Below are positions 36,286 through 47,525 of a stretch of DNA of 64,000 nt, one piece after another. The notes beneath the pieces are model-generated. The model was not told the DNA's origin. It ran no database searches and saw nothing but the letters and a program-made list of their open reading frames with translations. The position numbers were made by a program, and so were the translations under genes. The stretch covers positions 20,652,852 through 20,716,851 of the forward strand of contig CM070508.1 of NCBI GenBank assembly GCA_036346375.1, written 5' to 3'. This DNA is from Guadua angustifolia. Lineage: Eukaryota > Streptophyta > Magnoliopsida > Poales > Poaceae. The stretch's first letter is position 1. The number at the start of each line of letters is the position of its first letter.

Positions 36286-36517
36286 AATATAAATTGCAAA
36301 AAGGGACAAAAATGATTGATTGATTTTTGAGATTGGTAATATATATTGCTACGTACAATATATTTGGTTTTAATTCATATCGGAGAAGAAACCATAAAAA
36401 CTTTTGTAATTGGGAGAAATAGATGTTTAATCTTGTAGCACAATTTTCTTTTATTGCTTGATCTTTATGTTTCGTTACCAATTTTTTTTACGTAGCAACA
36501 CACGGGCATTTATCTAG

Positions 36518-39472
36518 TATTAGCTAAAGCTTTAGAAGGTCTAATCTACGGTGTTGGGCTTGGCCAATACCTATTGCAGCCATGTGGGCTTGTTCCGGTC
36601 CAGTTCGGCCTAACTTAAAGAACCCTAGTTTGTGCTAGCCGTCAGATCCATTTGAGCAGTTGAAGATCGGCTCGGGAGATTAGGTGGGATGCTTAGCCGT
36701 CGGATGCTGAATGATCGAGCGAGATTGATCGAGCTCTATGGAAACCCTAACGTGGGTAGGCCGTTGGATCGAGCCAGCTTGGGCGATTGAGATTCAGCCA
36801 CATTCGATTCGGTGGTGCCGTTGGACGTAGACAAACATTGAAGCTGGGGTTGTCATCTCTAAGCAGGGCTCTGCTTGCCCTACCACAGCCGCTGTGGATA
36901 AGGAGAGCACTCCGTGCGAAGCTAGGACACTTGCATGCAGCTTTAAAAGGTGAGCACCGGGTGCACAACGATTAGAAGCATCCAAACGTTATGTCAATTC
37001 CGAGGATTGGGTCGCAGCCTCATTGGATTTTGAAGGTTTCTCTAAGATCTATCGCAACAAAGATTGGCTCGATTCGTTGTCTCTAGTGATCTTCAAGGTT
37101 GAAGCTAGGTACCGGAGTGATCGTCTCATCAAGGTGAAGTTCGTGCGCGCATTGGATCTATCAGAGGGTCGTCATAACTCGTTGTTGCCGAGGACCCAAC
37201 GCTGCCATTGACGAACCTTTGCCATTGCTGTCTTGGTGAGTTAGGAGGGAAGTTGACCGCGTCATTAGATTCATGAAGGCGAGAGCTAGCTGTAGGTGCC
37301 AACCAGCTCGGTCGTCGCCGGCAACCATAGTGCTCTGTGCCATTGTCATCGATGTGGATAGCTTCGGTAGTTGACACGTGGATGCCACATGGGTTGGTGA
37401 ATCGGTGCTCCATCATCTCTGGTCACTGAGGTGTTGTTTGTGTGGCAGTATGGTCAGCATTGAAGAAGGCCCACGTGTTAGTATTATTACGTGGACCGCG
37501 TTCGTAGTGAACCAGAGTCCGCCGTGGACCAAGTCTGTAGACCATGGGCACGTTTCATCTAGTGACTGGTTGGTCTACGGTAACGTCAGCAATGATGCAA
37601 TAAATCGGGTTTTTGTATATAAAAATAATTCAGTAAATCTGGATTTATTCTTTTTCTGTATTTTCTTATTTATCAAATCTTTCGAGAGCCTGTTTTTCCT
37701 CATACGAGCTCTGATTGAGGTGATTCAAATTTTTAAAAATTTGTAAAATTGAGATATATTTAGTGGTGATTTTTTTTATTTTTAAAGTTTTTTCTCTCTA
37801 TTTTAGTATTTATTTGGTATTCTCTCTTGTTACGCGTGGATGCCGAAGTGCTCGGAGTGTCCGAGGAGGAATAGTTGACTCAAGACTAAGGTCCAAAACA
37901 AGAATAAGGGCTTTTCAAGGCAATTTGTGCTTTGATCATGTTGAACCCAATTTACAAAATTGATATATTATTTTACATTGTGCATGATATTTTATGCGTA
38001 CAACTATTTCAAAATAGTTCAGGATTTAGTTAATCCACCTAATTGATCTATTCCCCACCATGTCATTTGTATACCATGATTTATTGTCACCCTAAATTGG
38101 TTCATTACTAGTTGGTTAATATTAATAATCAATATGGGTTGGTTAGACTGTGACTAGTATGCTTATCCATGCCATGTTCAACTCACATCTTTGGAATATC
38201 AATTTAATCTTGACTAATGGAATATGGAATATATTTATGGAATTGGTGTGCCAGGTATTGTCACACAATGATGTTAAGTTGTAGTGATGAGAAAGTCATG
38301 CAACGATGCTGACTTGTTGATAGCACGTGGTACTTGGTAACCAACTGGGGTAGTAATAATTTAAATTGGGGCAAGTGGTAAGGGACAATATGCCAAGGTG
38401 GGTTCAAGAGCAGAGGGTATGTGGAAGTCTTGTCCTAGCCATCTAAAGACTTAACCTTACAAGCCTTTGACCTAAGTCAAATATGCAACCACATGTCTAG
38501 AATAAGACGGATCTAGCTAATTAATTTGCAATATCTTTGATTTTGTACTACTAATGTTGATGTGAAGTTTGACCTTTTTATGAATGCACATGGCGCAAGA
38601 GTGGGACTCTGAGTGTGGCAACTAGTCTCTCATCAGTGTTAAAATCTTAGCAGGTAATACTGAGTTAAGACAGAGTATTGTAAAGGCTTTGTTATGATCT
38701 CTTTCCCAACACACCAAGTTAATCGTGTGGCAACAAGAGATGATCATGTCATGTGGGTAAAGCGTATAACCTCTACAGAGTGTAGCCGTGCTCACGGTAT
38801 TGAGCAAAACTCAGGAATTACAGTCAAGGGTTAGATTTTTGTAAAATAAAAATTTAGATGGGAAGGCAAAATGCTATTGGAAAGTTTGGAACTTGATTAA
38901 GAACTGTATGCCATGTTTATCTGAGAAATGCTGAAAGTTATTATTTACCGCTATTTGTTTTACTATCTTTTCAACCTACTTATTATATTCATTTATAAAT
39001 GCTGCTTTCTGCAAATGTTAGCCATTTTGTTGGAATAAGCCTTGCATATAGTTATATTAGAATTGCATTATGTGCACAACTTATTGAGCGTTTTAAGTAT
39101 TCACCCTTAGTAACAACAAATCACCAGTTAAGAAGGAATCTACACGAGCTCTTGAAGTGAAGTACCAGGAGGAGGAAAATGTTTAGGGTGCGAGTCTTGT
39201 TGGTTGCCGGTGGTATACTGAGGAGTTTATCTACGTATTCATTCTGCTGCAGTTTAATTTATTATTCACAGTTTATCCTTATGAGGCATATTCATGTAAG
39301 TTCGACCCTAAGATTAGTCAACAGTTATATTTAATGTATGATGTCTTTTATTATGTTTTTGCTATGTATGATTGTGATATTCATCTATGTTGAGTCTGTG
39401 TGTACTAACATGATTCTAAAACTAGTATGATATACACAGAGAATTTAGATTTATATATTTGGGTTCCGACAA
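36518..39472 (+). other. remainder of the solo LTR, no gene
   Basis: The sequence after the Helitron belongs to the solo LTR. 36600-37550 is moderately GC-rich with short chance frames, and 37600-39470 is AT-rich. I find no domain in either part. Confidence 0.5.
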
Positions 39473-40290
39473 GAGGTGACTTTGTACCGAAGCTTTTTTA
39501 TAATCCCTTTGCTTCTTCCTCATGTCCCAGCCAATTTTGACGAGTTGAGTCATTTTCAGCACATCCTTGTTCACAGCTCCAAGGAAAGACGTGGACTAGA
39601 GGGAGGGGAGATGAGGGCCACCACGGGGATTGGAAAATGGCGCAATGCGTGGTCCCGGATCCTGCACAGCCATGAGAAATCGGACACAGATCCGCTAGCT
39701 GCAGCTTTGTAGAAATTGTATACCATACCGCGGAGAAATTGTATGCATATATACCATTTGTATGATCGAGGGATGCAATCGACGAATATGGATATAGCTT
39801 TCCAAAACGTATGTCCATGGTAAAATCTTTGCTCTGTCACTGAGGTTGGTCACCCTCCACGGCTCCACGGACAGACATCCTCGCCCAAGCTCGTCACCTA
39901 TAGGAATGCCCATTTGCCTGCCAAAATCAGCAGGTAAGCAATATCAATACCAAATTATGACTCGATTAACTTCATCACATCACAATCCTGTGACCAAAAT
40001 AAAACTTTGAATTGGTATCAAACTAGTGGATACTAATTTACAACTTCTTCTTGGGATGGCACAAGTTCAAATGAATTAGAGATCAACATCTAAAATGGAC
40101 TGTCGAGGAAAATCAGTATGGTTTGAGTTTTCAATCAGGGTCATCGGTTGCTCGATGAACGGTCCAAGAACATGTGTCTATCTTATAGTTGTAATCTAAT
40201 CACGACTACCTCGAAGTCAATCCGCTGTGATTAATGGCCATGAAGTCGAGCCATAGAAGGCATACCCATCATGCAGAAAGGCAGCGAGGC
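39473..40290. other. intergenic stretch between the solo LTR and the Harbinger element
   Basis: An open minus-strand frame at 39498-39818 has no recognisable similarity. Nothing else is supported. Confidence 0.35.
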
Positions 40291-40559
40291 TTAGAGCAAG
40301 TACAATAATACACCTCAGCTTGTCTTATAGCTAAGCCAACTCAGCAAAATCCTACGTGTAGGTGAGAGAAAAGGAGAGAGAGAGAGAGAACTAGTCGACT
40401 AATCTTGCGCCGAGCTGCAGCACGAGAAAATATGGTCGAGAGGCGATTTGGCGACAAACTTGTCGATTAGAGACGCGTCTTGTGGGCCGTTTCCTTGCTT
40501 TCTCGATCCCGTGAGCCTCACTTCCTTTCTCCCCTAAGCGTTGCTTCCTCTCCCTCCCG

Positions 40560-41110
40560 CAGCAATTCCCCACCCCCCACCATGGCGCGCCAAATCCTCT
40601 CCTCCTGGCGCCAAATCGATGATTTCACCTCCATACACGCCAAATCCTCCTCTCGGTGAATCGCCTCCTTCCAAAGTGTGATTTAAGTTCTCCCACAAGC
40701 TTTTCCAAGATTCTTCCATCTGAAATAACCCTAGCCTCGGATGTCTCGCCGATCGGCGAGAGGTGGCGCCGCCGCCTCAACCCATCCCAAGCTCGTCTCG
40801 CCGCCAGGTACTCGGGCCCGATGTTTCTCTGCGCCACCGGCTTCCTTGCGAGCCATGCCAGGTCTACACTCCGGCCCTTGGTGGCGCTGTCCGCCGCTAC
40901 CACCGCAAGTCGTGCCGATGTCTTCTGCTGCACTTGGTGGTCAGGCCGATGTCTTCCGCTACTGCACTTGGTGGCTGCGCCTAGCAAATGGTGGTGCATT
41001 GCATCTTCTTCCCAAGCAATCCAAAAGGATGACATGGACTCGATCTGCAAGAATGGTAAGTAGCACACCGCAACACATCTTTGCATCTTTCTTAGATCAA
41101 ATTTGTTAAT
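40560..41110 (+). other. GC-rich leader region of the Harbinger element
   Basis: GC-rich sequence with overlapping frames on both strands. Its position before an intron that ends at CAACTGCAG (42558), just ahead of the ORF1 ATG, suggests it is a 5' untranslated exon. None of the frames has a recognisable domain. Confidence 0.4.
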
Positions 41111-41688
41111 GGAAAACTGGGAAGTCCATAATAATCCATATCTGGGGCTTCGCCGCACACCCCAGGCGTCCTTGGCGATGAAGCAACTTGATGAGTCAAC
41201 TTCAACCTCCGCTCCGCGGAGGCCCAAGCCTCCTGGCGACAGGCCTCCGCTACGCTCCGGTAGAAGTTGACCTTCTCTTTAACTATAGATCATAAATTAA
41301 CACTACCATTAGAGCTATGTCAGGATATGTTATTTACTTTTCTAAAATAGGTTTCGTTTCAAAGCTTACATTCCTTCATATGTTACAGAACTTTACTAGC
41401 GATGCATTTCATATGGCAATATCGGTGTGAAAACAAAACTTTATCTTGACAATACTCTATTGTGGTTATTGCATTGCAATTTGTAGATCGTTAGCTGTCA
41501 AACTTCAAATCCACATTGGCCTGCTGCTTCTATGTTCTCAGAATATGAGTTCCCATTAAAGTACAAAAAATAGTTAGCACAACAACAAAATCAACCACTC
41601 TTGCTCTGTCATTGGAGGTGGGATATGCATGTGTTTCATTGTAGTAAGTTAGGTTCAGTTAACTGATAGAAATGACAGAGTAATTTGG

Positions 41689-41881
41689 GTACTTGTTGCA
41701 AAAGGCGAATTCTCAATGCGTTCCTTTTACAATGCCCTGAAAATTCAAACTGCTAACAACCCTTGTAAGTTCATTTGGAAAAGCAAGCTACCAATGAAAA
41801 TGAAAGTTTTCATTTGGTTGGTTTTTAAGAATAGTATACTGACTAGGTATCTTATCTTAATCAACCTTATATATATGTTAT
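41689..41881 (+). pseudogene. LINE reverse-transcriptase C-terminal zinc-binding (zf-RVT) fragment
   Basis: The frame reads GEFSMRSFYNALKIQ, then FIWKSKLPMKMKVFIWLV and ILTRYLILINL. This is the pattern of the zf-RVT region (W-K....P.K.K.F.W) found after the reverse transcriptase in plant non-LTR elements. Only about 60 residues remain before a stop. It lies inside the Harbinger 5' intron and was presumably inserted there. Confidence 0.7.
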
Positions 41882-42561
41882 AGGCTTTAGGCTACAATCT
41901 GTCCTCCAGTAGACAAGATTCATCAGTCATGTCAAGACAAAGTGTAGTATGCTTAATTTCACCCGTCTGCCTACCACATTTTGTCAAGACAAAGAAAGAA
42001 AGAATGGAAATTGGTTGCATACCACCAATTAGGTGAAGTCTCCTTTTCCTTGTGCTAGTTATTAAGGCAAAGTTGGGATTAAAGCACTCAGCTAACCCTT
42101 GTCATTTTCAGTTTTAATGAAGAGATTAGACTGGACAGGGGTCATGGGGTGATGAAGGAGGATGGATGTAAAATGAGAAACAGAGAAAGAGATGTTTACC
42201 TTCTAGAGTAAAAAATGCTAACGTGTAGCTCATATTTCGATGTGTTAATTTCAAGAAAAATGCATGGAGACTATAATTATTCTCCTACATACATAAGATG
42301 CCCAATAGCTCTCTAAACAGTTAGCTAGCATGCACAAACACTCGACCTAAAGCTGTTCTCTACCAGTAGATTTTCCTGACTAACTGGCAAATCTGATTTG
42401 AAATCGAAGTCCGACCTCTCCTTAACTATTTTTTACCCTTTCTTTCTGTTAAGACTTCATTTCTGTTCAGAATTTCTTCTAAATGTTACTTTTCTGAAAT
42501 ATTTAATGACTAGATATATGAACAAGTAAATCTTGATTAATGTTTATCCAACTGCAGGGGA

Positions 42562-43661
42562 ATGGATAATCGCCCACCTGGTGGTTTCCTAAGTTTTTTC
42601 AATAACCCATGGAGTCCGCCCCTTTCCCAACCAATCCAACCTCATCTAGTTGATGGAAGTAGAGGGAAAGGGAACCCATCAGTGTCAGTTTCTAAGTCTG
42701 ATCTGCAATCCCAACCCTTGATCAATTTGGACAATGATGAGGATGATGGAGACGGTGCTAGGACGGACAGACGGTTACAATGGACGAAGGAGGAGGAAGT
42801 GCGCTTGGTGAGTTGCACATATTTATTTTATTTGGTATTTTCGTGCATGACTAACAACACTAGACTTGCTTGCAACCAATGTAGGTGAGTGCGTGGTTGA
42901 ACAATTCAAATGATCCAATCAATGGGAACTACAAGAAGACTGACCGGTATTGGGGGGATGTTACTAATGAGTATAATAGTACCACCCCCAAAAATAGAAG
43001 AAGAACATCGAAGCAACTGAAGGATCACTTTCAGAAAATTAAGAAAAAGGTTGGTTGGTTTTGCAGCTCATGGAAGGAGGCTACATCAATTTGGCCTAGT
43101 GGTCATTCTGATGACCAGCTGATGGACAAAGCCCAAGCTATTTACGAGGAATACAAAGATGGTCCATTTATGTTGAAGCATTGTTGGATGATTCTACGTG
43201 ATGAACCAAAGTGGCAAGTGCAACTAGAGGACAATCTGAAGCCAAACAAAAGGAATTTGGATAATGAGGGAGGTGGGAGAGCTCGTGCCCTCTCCAAAGA
43301 CAACTCGATGATCGCCCTATGGGGAACAAGAAGGCAAAGGCAGAGGCCAAGAAATGCCCTTCGCAGATGGATGATGTCCTCCAGCAGCTTACAAAAATTC
43401 AGGGCACAACTGAAAGTCGCGAAAAGATGTTGTAGACTCAGAAACGTGTTTCAAGCGAGAAGCTTGAATCAGCTAGACTTAAACCACCTTGCAGCCAAAG
43501 AGAACGCTAAGTCGGCTATGCTGGAGACGTACCGAACACTCAGTATGAAAGATACAAATGGAATGCCTGATGATGTCAAAGCTGAGCACTTGATGTTTAT
43601 GAGGTGTCTGAGGGAGAGTATATTTGGCAAAACTGAATGTTCCATCACTACAAATGGTTAG
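42562..43661 (+). pseudogene. PIF/Harbinger ORF1, Myb/trihelix-like DNA-binding protein, frameshifted
   Basis: Two exons, 42562-42807 and 42885-43661, join at TKEEEVRL/VSAWLNNS with GT-AG borders. An acidic leader (NLDNDEDDGDGA) precedes a Myb/trihelix-like domain (RLQWTKEEEVRLVSAWLNNS, DRYWGDVTNEYN, RTSKQLKDHF, ALSK). In Pong-like elements ORF1 binds the ends and is needed together with the transposase. From about 43310 to 43480 the reading frame is shifted. The alternative frame gives the expected GNKKAKAEAKK and MDDVLQQLTKIQG text but has one TAG. The original frame then returns (AAKENAKSAMLETY). This looks like two compensating indels. Confidence 0.8.
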
Positions 43662-43829
43662 TTTGTTATATTGTTAAATAAAACTTTTATGCATACTGTC
43701 AATTAATGAAGTATAATATTTTCTAGCTTGGTGGTTGGAAATTTGTAATAAGTTGAGTTGAATCTCTTGGAATTCAGAAGCAGTGTTATAGATTTATATG
43801 TGTTCTCTGTTAACTGCTTTTAGTTTCAG

Positions 43830-44056
43830 ATTCAGAACATCGCAAGTTGAGTGATGAATGGTTTGCAGATGAAGAAAAGGTCCGTGATATTGTTGGCTTA
43901 CTTTTGAATGGAATGGATTTTGTGATATGCCATTTTGTGATCTCTGACGGTTGTTTTGGTTGCAGCTAACTTGTGGAATATGTTTTGAAGGGTATTCTTC
44001 CGATATGATGAGTTTTGCTGGTTGTGCTCATTTTTATTGCCGTGAATGTTGGGAAG
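43830..44056 (+). pseudogene. fragment of an ARIADNE-type RBR E3 ubiquitin ligase gene, two exons
   Basis: A first segment (43830-43910) reads SDEWFADEEKVRDIVGLL, the block that precedes the first RING in plant ARIADNE proteins. After an acceptor GGTTGCAG, the segment 43966-44056 reads LTCGICFEGYSSDMMSFAGC followed by AHFYCRECWE. It shows the RING1 spacing C-x2-C-x14-C-x-H-x2-C-x2-C with every ligand present. It ends at a splice-like GAAG/GTCTC, and the rest of RING1, the IBR and RING2 are absent. It sits between ORF1 and the transposase of the Harbinger element and in the same direction. ARIADNE proteins transfer ubiquitin through RING2, so this piece could not do so. Confidence 0.8.
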
Positions 44057-44078
44057 GTCTCTCTCTCTCTCTCTCTCA
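44057..44078. repeat. (CT)n microsatellite
   Basis: A short TC run directly after the captured RING exon, in what would be its intron. Confidence 0.85.
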
Positions 44079-44253
44079 ATTTTCCCTTCTACACCTGCAC
44101 GGTTTTAATGCTCATGTATGGCCACCATGATAATACATCCAGAAGGAGTTTCAAATTTCCGATTTCCACAGTTCTTTTCCTCTCTTTTATTTTCTGTAGT
44201 AGGTTGAGTAATGGAATGGCTATCAGCATCATCTTTTATTTTCTGTAGTAGGT

Positions 44254-44410
44254 AGATAACCATGCAGTCAACACTATTAATGCACTTGTAACTATCATGT
44301 AGTCAGTACTCCAAATAAACATGCAATCAACACTCCAAATAAACATGTAGTCAGCACTCCAAATAAACATGCAGTCAACAGTTAGCACTCCAAATAACTA
44401 TGCAGTTGAT
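44254..44410. repeat. tandem units upstream of the transposase promoter
   Basis: Four to five units of about 30 bp repeat AACATGCAGTCAACACTCCA with small changes, about 50-200 bp upstream of a TATA box. They could act as binding sites for an element-encoded protein, but nothing in the sequence proves it. Confidence 0.7.
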
Positions 44411-44456
44411 AATGCAGTTCAAAAGCCCAAATAGTACTCTCTGTATGCTCCATCTC

Positions 44457-44464
44457 TATATATT
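44457..44464 (+). promoter_or_regulatory. TATA box for the Harbinger transposase gene
   Basis: CTCTATATATTGC lies 76 bp upstream of the ATG at 44533, with a CT-rich leader between. This spacing fits a plant core promoter and implies that the transposase has its own transcript, separate from ORF1. Confidence 0.6.
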
Positions 44465-44532
44465 GCTTTCTCATGTTCTCAAACTTATCTTCCTTCCATT
44501 GCTTTCCCTTGCTTAAAACAACTTTCCCAACC

Positions 44533-45856
44533 ATGTCAGATTCATCTTCCTACTCAGATGATTCCGATGAACTAGATCCTACCAAGATTATGGAAGAGTA
44601 TATTGCCCAACAAGATGTCCTAGACTCCATTACTACTGACTAATAACGCCCATCAAGGGACGTTAGAAGCTGGACCATCTCAGCCAAGTGGTCGCGGAAG
44701 TGCATCCCAAGGACCACGAAGGTGCTCATCTACGTCTCGTGGCCGACTATTTTGCTGAATACCCACTCTATCCCGAAAGAATTTTTCGTACAAGATTCAG
44801 GATGAGAAGAGATCTCTTTATGCGCATTGTGAATGCCCTTGGTGACTGGTCTCCCTATTTCACTCTAAGGGCAGACTGCGCAAGTCGCCGAGGGCTCTCA
44901 CCATTGCAGAAGTGTACATCTGCAATCCGCATGCTAGCTTATGGTACTTCAGCTGATGCCTTAGACGAGTACCTGAAGATTGGGAAGAGCACTGCATTGG
45001 AGTGCTTAGATATGTTTGCGCAAGGAGTTATTCAAATCTTTTCCGGGGAGTATCTGCGGCCCCCCACAGTTGAGGATGTGAACCGTTTACTTCAGGTTGG
45101 TGAGTCCTGTGGCTTCCCCGACATGCTTGGAAGCATTGACTGTATGCATTGGAGATGGGAGAATTGTCCCATAGCTTGGAAGGGGCAATATGTCCGAGGC
45201 GACTATGGAGTCCCAACAATCATACTAGAAGCGGTTGCTTCAAAGGACCTCAGAATATGGCATGCTTTCTTTGGTGTGGCTGGATCCAATAACGACATTA
45301 ATGTACTTAATCAGTCCCCATTATTCATCGATGCATTGAAAGGGGAAGCACCTCAAGTTCAGTTCTCTGTTAATGGGAGGCAGTATAGCACAGGCTACTA
45401 CCTTGCTGATGGGATATACCCAGAATGGGCTACCTTTGTGAAGTCGTATACGTGCTCCACAGACGGAGAAACACAAGTTATTTGCAATGACCCAAGAAGG
45501 TCAGAGGAAAGATGTGGAGCGTGCTTTTGGGGTTTTGCGTCCGTTTCAATATCGTCGTCGTCCAAAGACGATTGTGGAAACAGATTAGTATTGGGAGAGT
45601 CATGAAAGCTTGTGTCATACTCCATAATATGATAGTTGAAGATGAGAAAGAGATGGCCAAACTTCCTATTGACTTGAATGAGAAGGGCGGGTCATCTATT
45701 GCTCTACCTCCTGAAGTAAAGACAGGTGGTTGCTTAGAGTTATCCGAAGTGCTACGCAGAAGAGCCACTATCCATCATCAACCAACACATACCCAACTAA
45801 AAAAAGACTTAGTTGAGCATATTTGGGAGAAGTTTGGCAATAGGAAAAAAAAGTAA
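44533..45856 (+). pseudogene. PIF/Harbinger DDE transposase, broken by a stop and frameshifts
   Basis: The likely start gives an acidic Ser-rich leader (MSDSSSYSDDSDELDPTKIM) that stops at 44641. The main body (44688-45480) follows, with FRMRRDLFMRIVNALGDW, GLSPLQKCTSAIRMLAYGTS, DEYLKIGKSTALECL, and the first two catalytic Asp in MLGSIDCMHW and GSNNDINVL. The third catalytic residue, Glu, is in KDVERAFGVL near 45510, but in another frame. The C-terminal helix block RVMKACVILHNMIVEDEKEM (45600-45660) is in a third frame. So at least one stop and two frameshifts separate parts of a once complete catalytic domain. It lies downstream of ORF1 on the same strand. Confidence 0.88.
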
Positions 45857-46567
45857 TCATCACTGTAGTAATTTTTTCATATATAAGCTATTGCATCTTA
45901 TTTGTTTTATAGTTTATAATACAACTCATTTACACTTCCACAATTTTTCAGGTGATGCCAACCACAAATATTGTTTGTTCCTTGATGGTGTGATTCTTCC
46001 TCAAGGCATTATAGTCGATTTGGTGGTTCTCACCGAGGCATGCTAGTTTGATTTTTGTGGTCTTTTGTCAAGGAATGCTACTTTGATTTTGGTCGTTCTT
46101 CCTAAAGGAAGGCTGCTTACAACTCTGTTGGCATCTATGGCTCATTAGCTAGTTAGTGTTAAATAAACTATAGACTTGCTTATAGTGGAATTTCTATGTA
46201 ATGAGTGTAATGGCTACTTATGGTGGCAAGCCGTGTGAGGACAAGCAGAAGCTTTAGTTGCCTCAATGTTAAATAAACTATCTTGTGTTGGTTCACACTA
46301 TGTTTGATTTATTAGTATGTGTCAATTTGCCTTAATGTTATAAGCACTCGCTATTTCTTTTAGTTCCTTTCTATTTCTACTAGCGGCATGTATGGCCACA
46401 AAGATGGTGTTTTGGGTTGATCACCACATTTCAGGATGCAAATACTACAAATTAAATTTGTTACTTTTCTAGAGCCAAGCTAACAATGAGCCGTTGTATG
46501 ACTTGTCTCTTACAATGTCTCTCGATGATGTGAACTTGGCTAATAGACTAGCTTATTGGACTTGCTC
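45857..46567 (+). other. 3' untranslated part of the Harbinger element
   Basis: AT-rich, with no frame of interest; it ends at the right inverted repeat. Confidence 0.5.
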
Positions 46568-46979
46568 TTAGAGCACCCACCGACTGACAGCAACTGCCTC
46601 CGTCTCCCCTTATTCCCACGCACGCATTGAGTTCTTTCTATATATGGCTTCCATGGACAATATGAAGATGAGAAGGAAGAGCCATGGGCGACGATTTTTA
46701 AAAAAAATAATATATATTTTTAAAAAATTACAGAAATAATATGCTGAAAAAAACAGAAATACCCACTTGTCACACTTCTAAAATGCAAGAACAAGTATAT
46801 CGCAATTCTGAATTGCGACAAGGCTCTCTCTCTGTTGCAATTTGGAATTGCGACAGAGGCCTGTCGCAAACCGTTGAGCTCTCTATTGCAATTCCAAATT
46901 GCGACAGAGAGCGTAAAACCGTCGGGCGCCCGACCTTCGGCCTCATTTCACCGAGCGCCCGACTCCAGAGTTGATCGTG

Positions 46980-47130
46980 AATGCCGTCAGAGAAAGAGAG
47001 AGGAGAGGGGAGAGGAAGAAAAAGAGAAGAGGGGAGGGGAGGAAGAGGAGGAGGAGGAAGGAGAGGAGGGGAGGAAGAGGAGGAAGAAGAGGAGAGAAAG
47101 ATAAGGAGGAAGAAGAGGGGAGGAAGAGGA
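46980..47130. repeat. purine-rich low-complexity tract
   Basis: Nearly pure AG sequence (GAGGAAGAGGAGG type) just inside the MULE left end, in the presumed 5' leader of the transposase. Reading frames through it encode Arg/Glu runs and are artefacts. Confidence 0.85.
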
Positions 47131-47525
47131 GGAGGATTTCGTTGTGGATTGAGGTAAATTTTACTTTCATTGTTTTAATTTCGGTTGTAGTGATCGAATT
47201 AGAAAAACGATATAGTGATTTAGAATTAGGGTTGAATTTCGGTTGTATTAGAGTTGAATTGTATTAGGAATTAGAAAAAAAATTGTATTAGGGTTGAATT
47301 TACTAGTTTTTTAGAAAAATGATTTAGTGATTTTGAATTTAGTAATTATTTAGGAAAACAAAATAGGTACGAGATTAATTAGGGTTAGCAATAGTTTATT
47401 TAAATTGACGATTTAGTGATCGGATTGTGTAGAATTTTAATTATTTAGTTGTATAGAGTTATAATAGCTGGATATAGATTTTTAATTATTTAGTTAGATA
47501 GAGTTATAATACCAGGAGTAGAGTA

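Larger units (their letters stand above)
35112..36517 (+). mobile_element. Helitron with a captured ABCC gene fragment
   Basis: The 3' end reads GTAGCAACACACGGGCATTTATCTAG followed by T, a very good match to the common rice Helitron terminus (GC-rich block, then CTAG, inserted before T). The 5' end is placed at TCTACTAATATAAATTTGC, which fits the TC..TACTA start, but the preceding base is G, not the expected A. No Rep/helicase gene is present, so it is non-autonomous. It lies within the solo LTR and is therefore younger than that insertion. Confidence 0.75.
34843..39472 (+). mobile_element. solo LTR of the same gypsy-type family, copy 2, carrying a Helitron
   Basis: Flanked by AGAGG on both sides (34838-34842 and 39473-39477). 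It starts TGTAACACCCCAATTTTTG and ends GGGTTCCGACA, matching the terminal sequences of the copy at 27314 in opposite orientation. Its last 100 bp share an ACTAGT..ACACAGAG..GGGT(T/C)CCGACA pattern with that copy. The 39030-39150 region shares the ACTTATTGAG..TTCACCCTTAG landmark. It is 4630 bp long, or about 3.2 kb without the Helitron, close to the 3.35 kb copy at 55635. Confidence 0.85.
40294..46567 (+). mobile_element. PIF/Harbinger DNA transposon with ORF1 and transposase
   Basis: The left end GAGCAAGTACAATAATA and the right end, read inward, GAGCAAGTCCAATAAGC form a terminal inverted repeat. They are flanked by TTA on both sides (40291-40293 and 46568-46570), the target duplication of PIF/Harbinger elements. 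It carries the two genes expected of the superfamily in the same direction: a Myb/trihelix-like ORF1 (42562-43661) and a DDE transposase (44533-45856). At 6274 bp it is longer than the roughly 5 kb Pong. The excess includes a LINE scrap (41689-41881) and an ARIADNE gene fragment (43830-44056). Both element genes are broken. Confidence 0.92.

Noticed and set aside
35354..36481. A working membrane transporter gene
   Set aside because: An in-frame TGA, abrupt loss of similarity on both sides and location in a Helitron show a captured fragment only.
39498..39818. Minus-strand frame of 106 codons
   Set aside because: No recognisable domain, no splice or promoter context, overlapping frames on the same strand.
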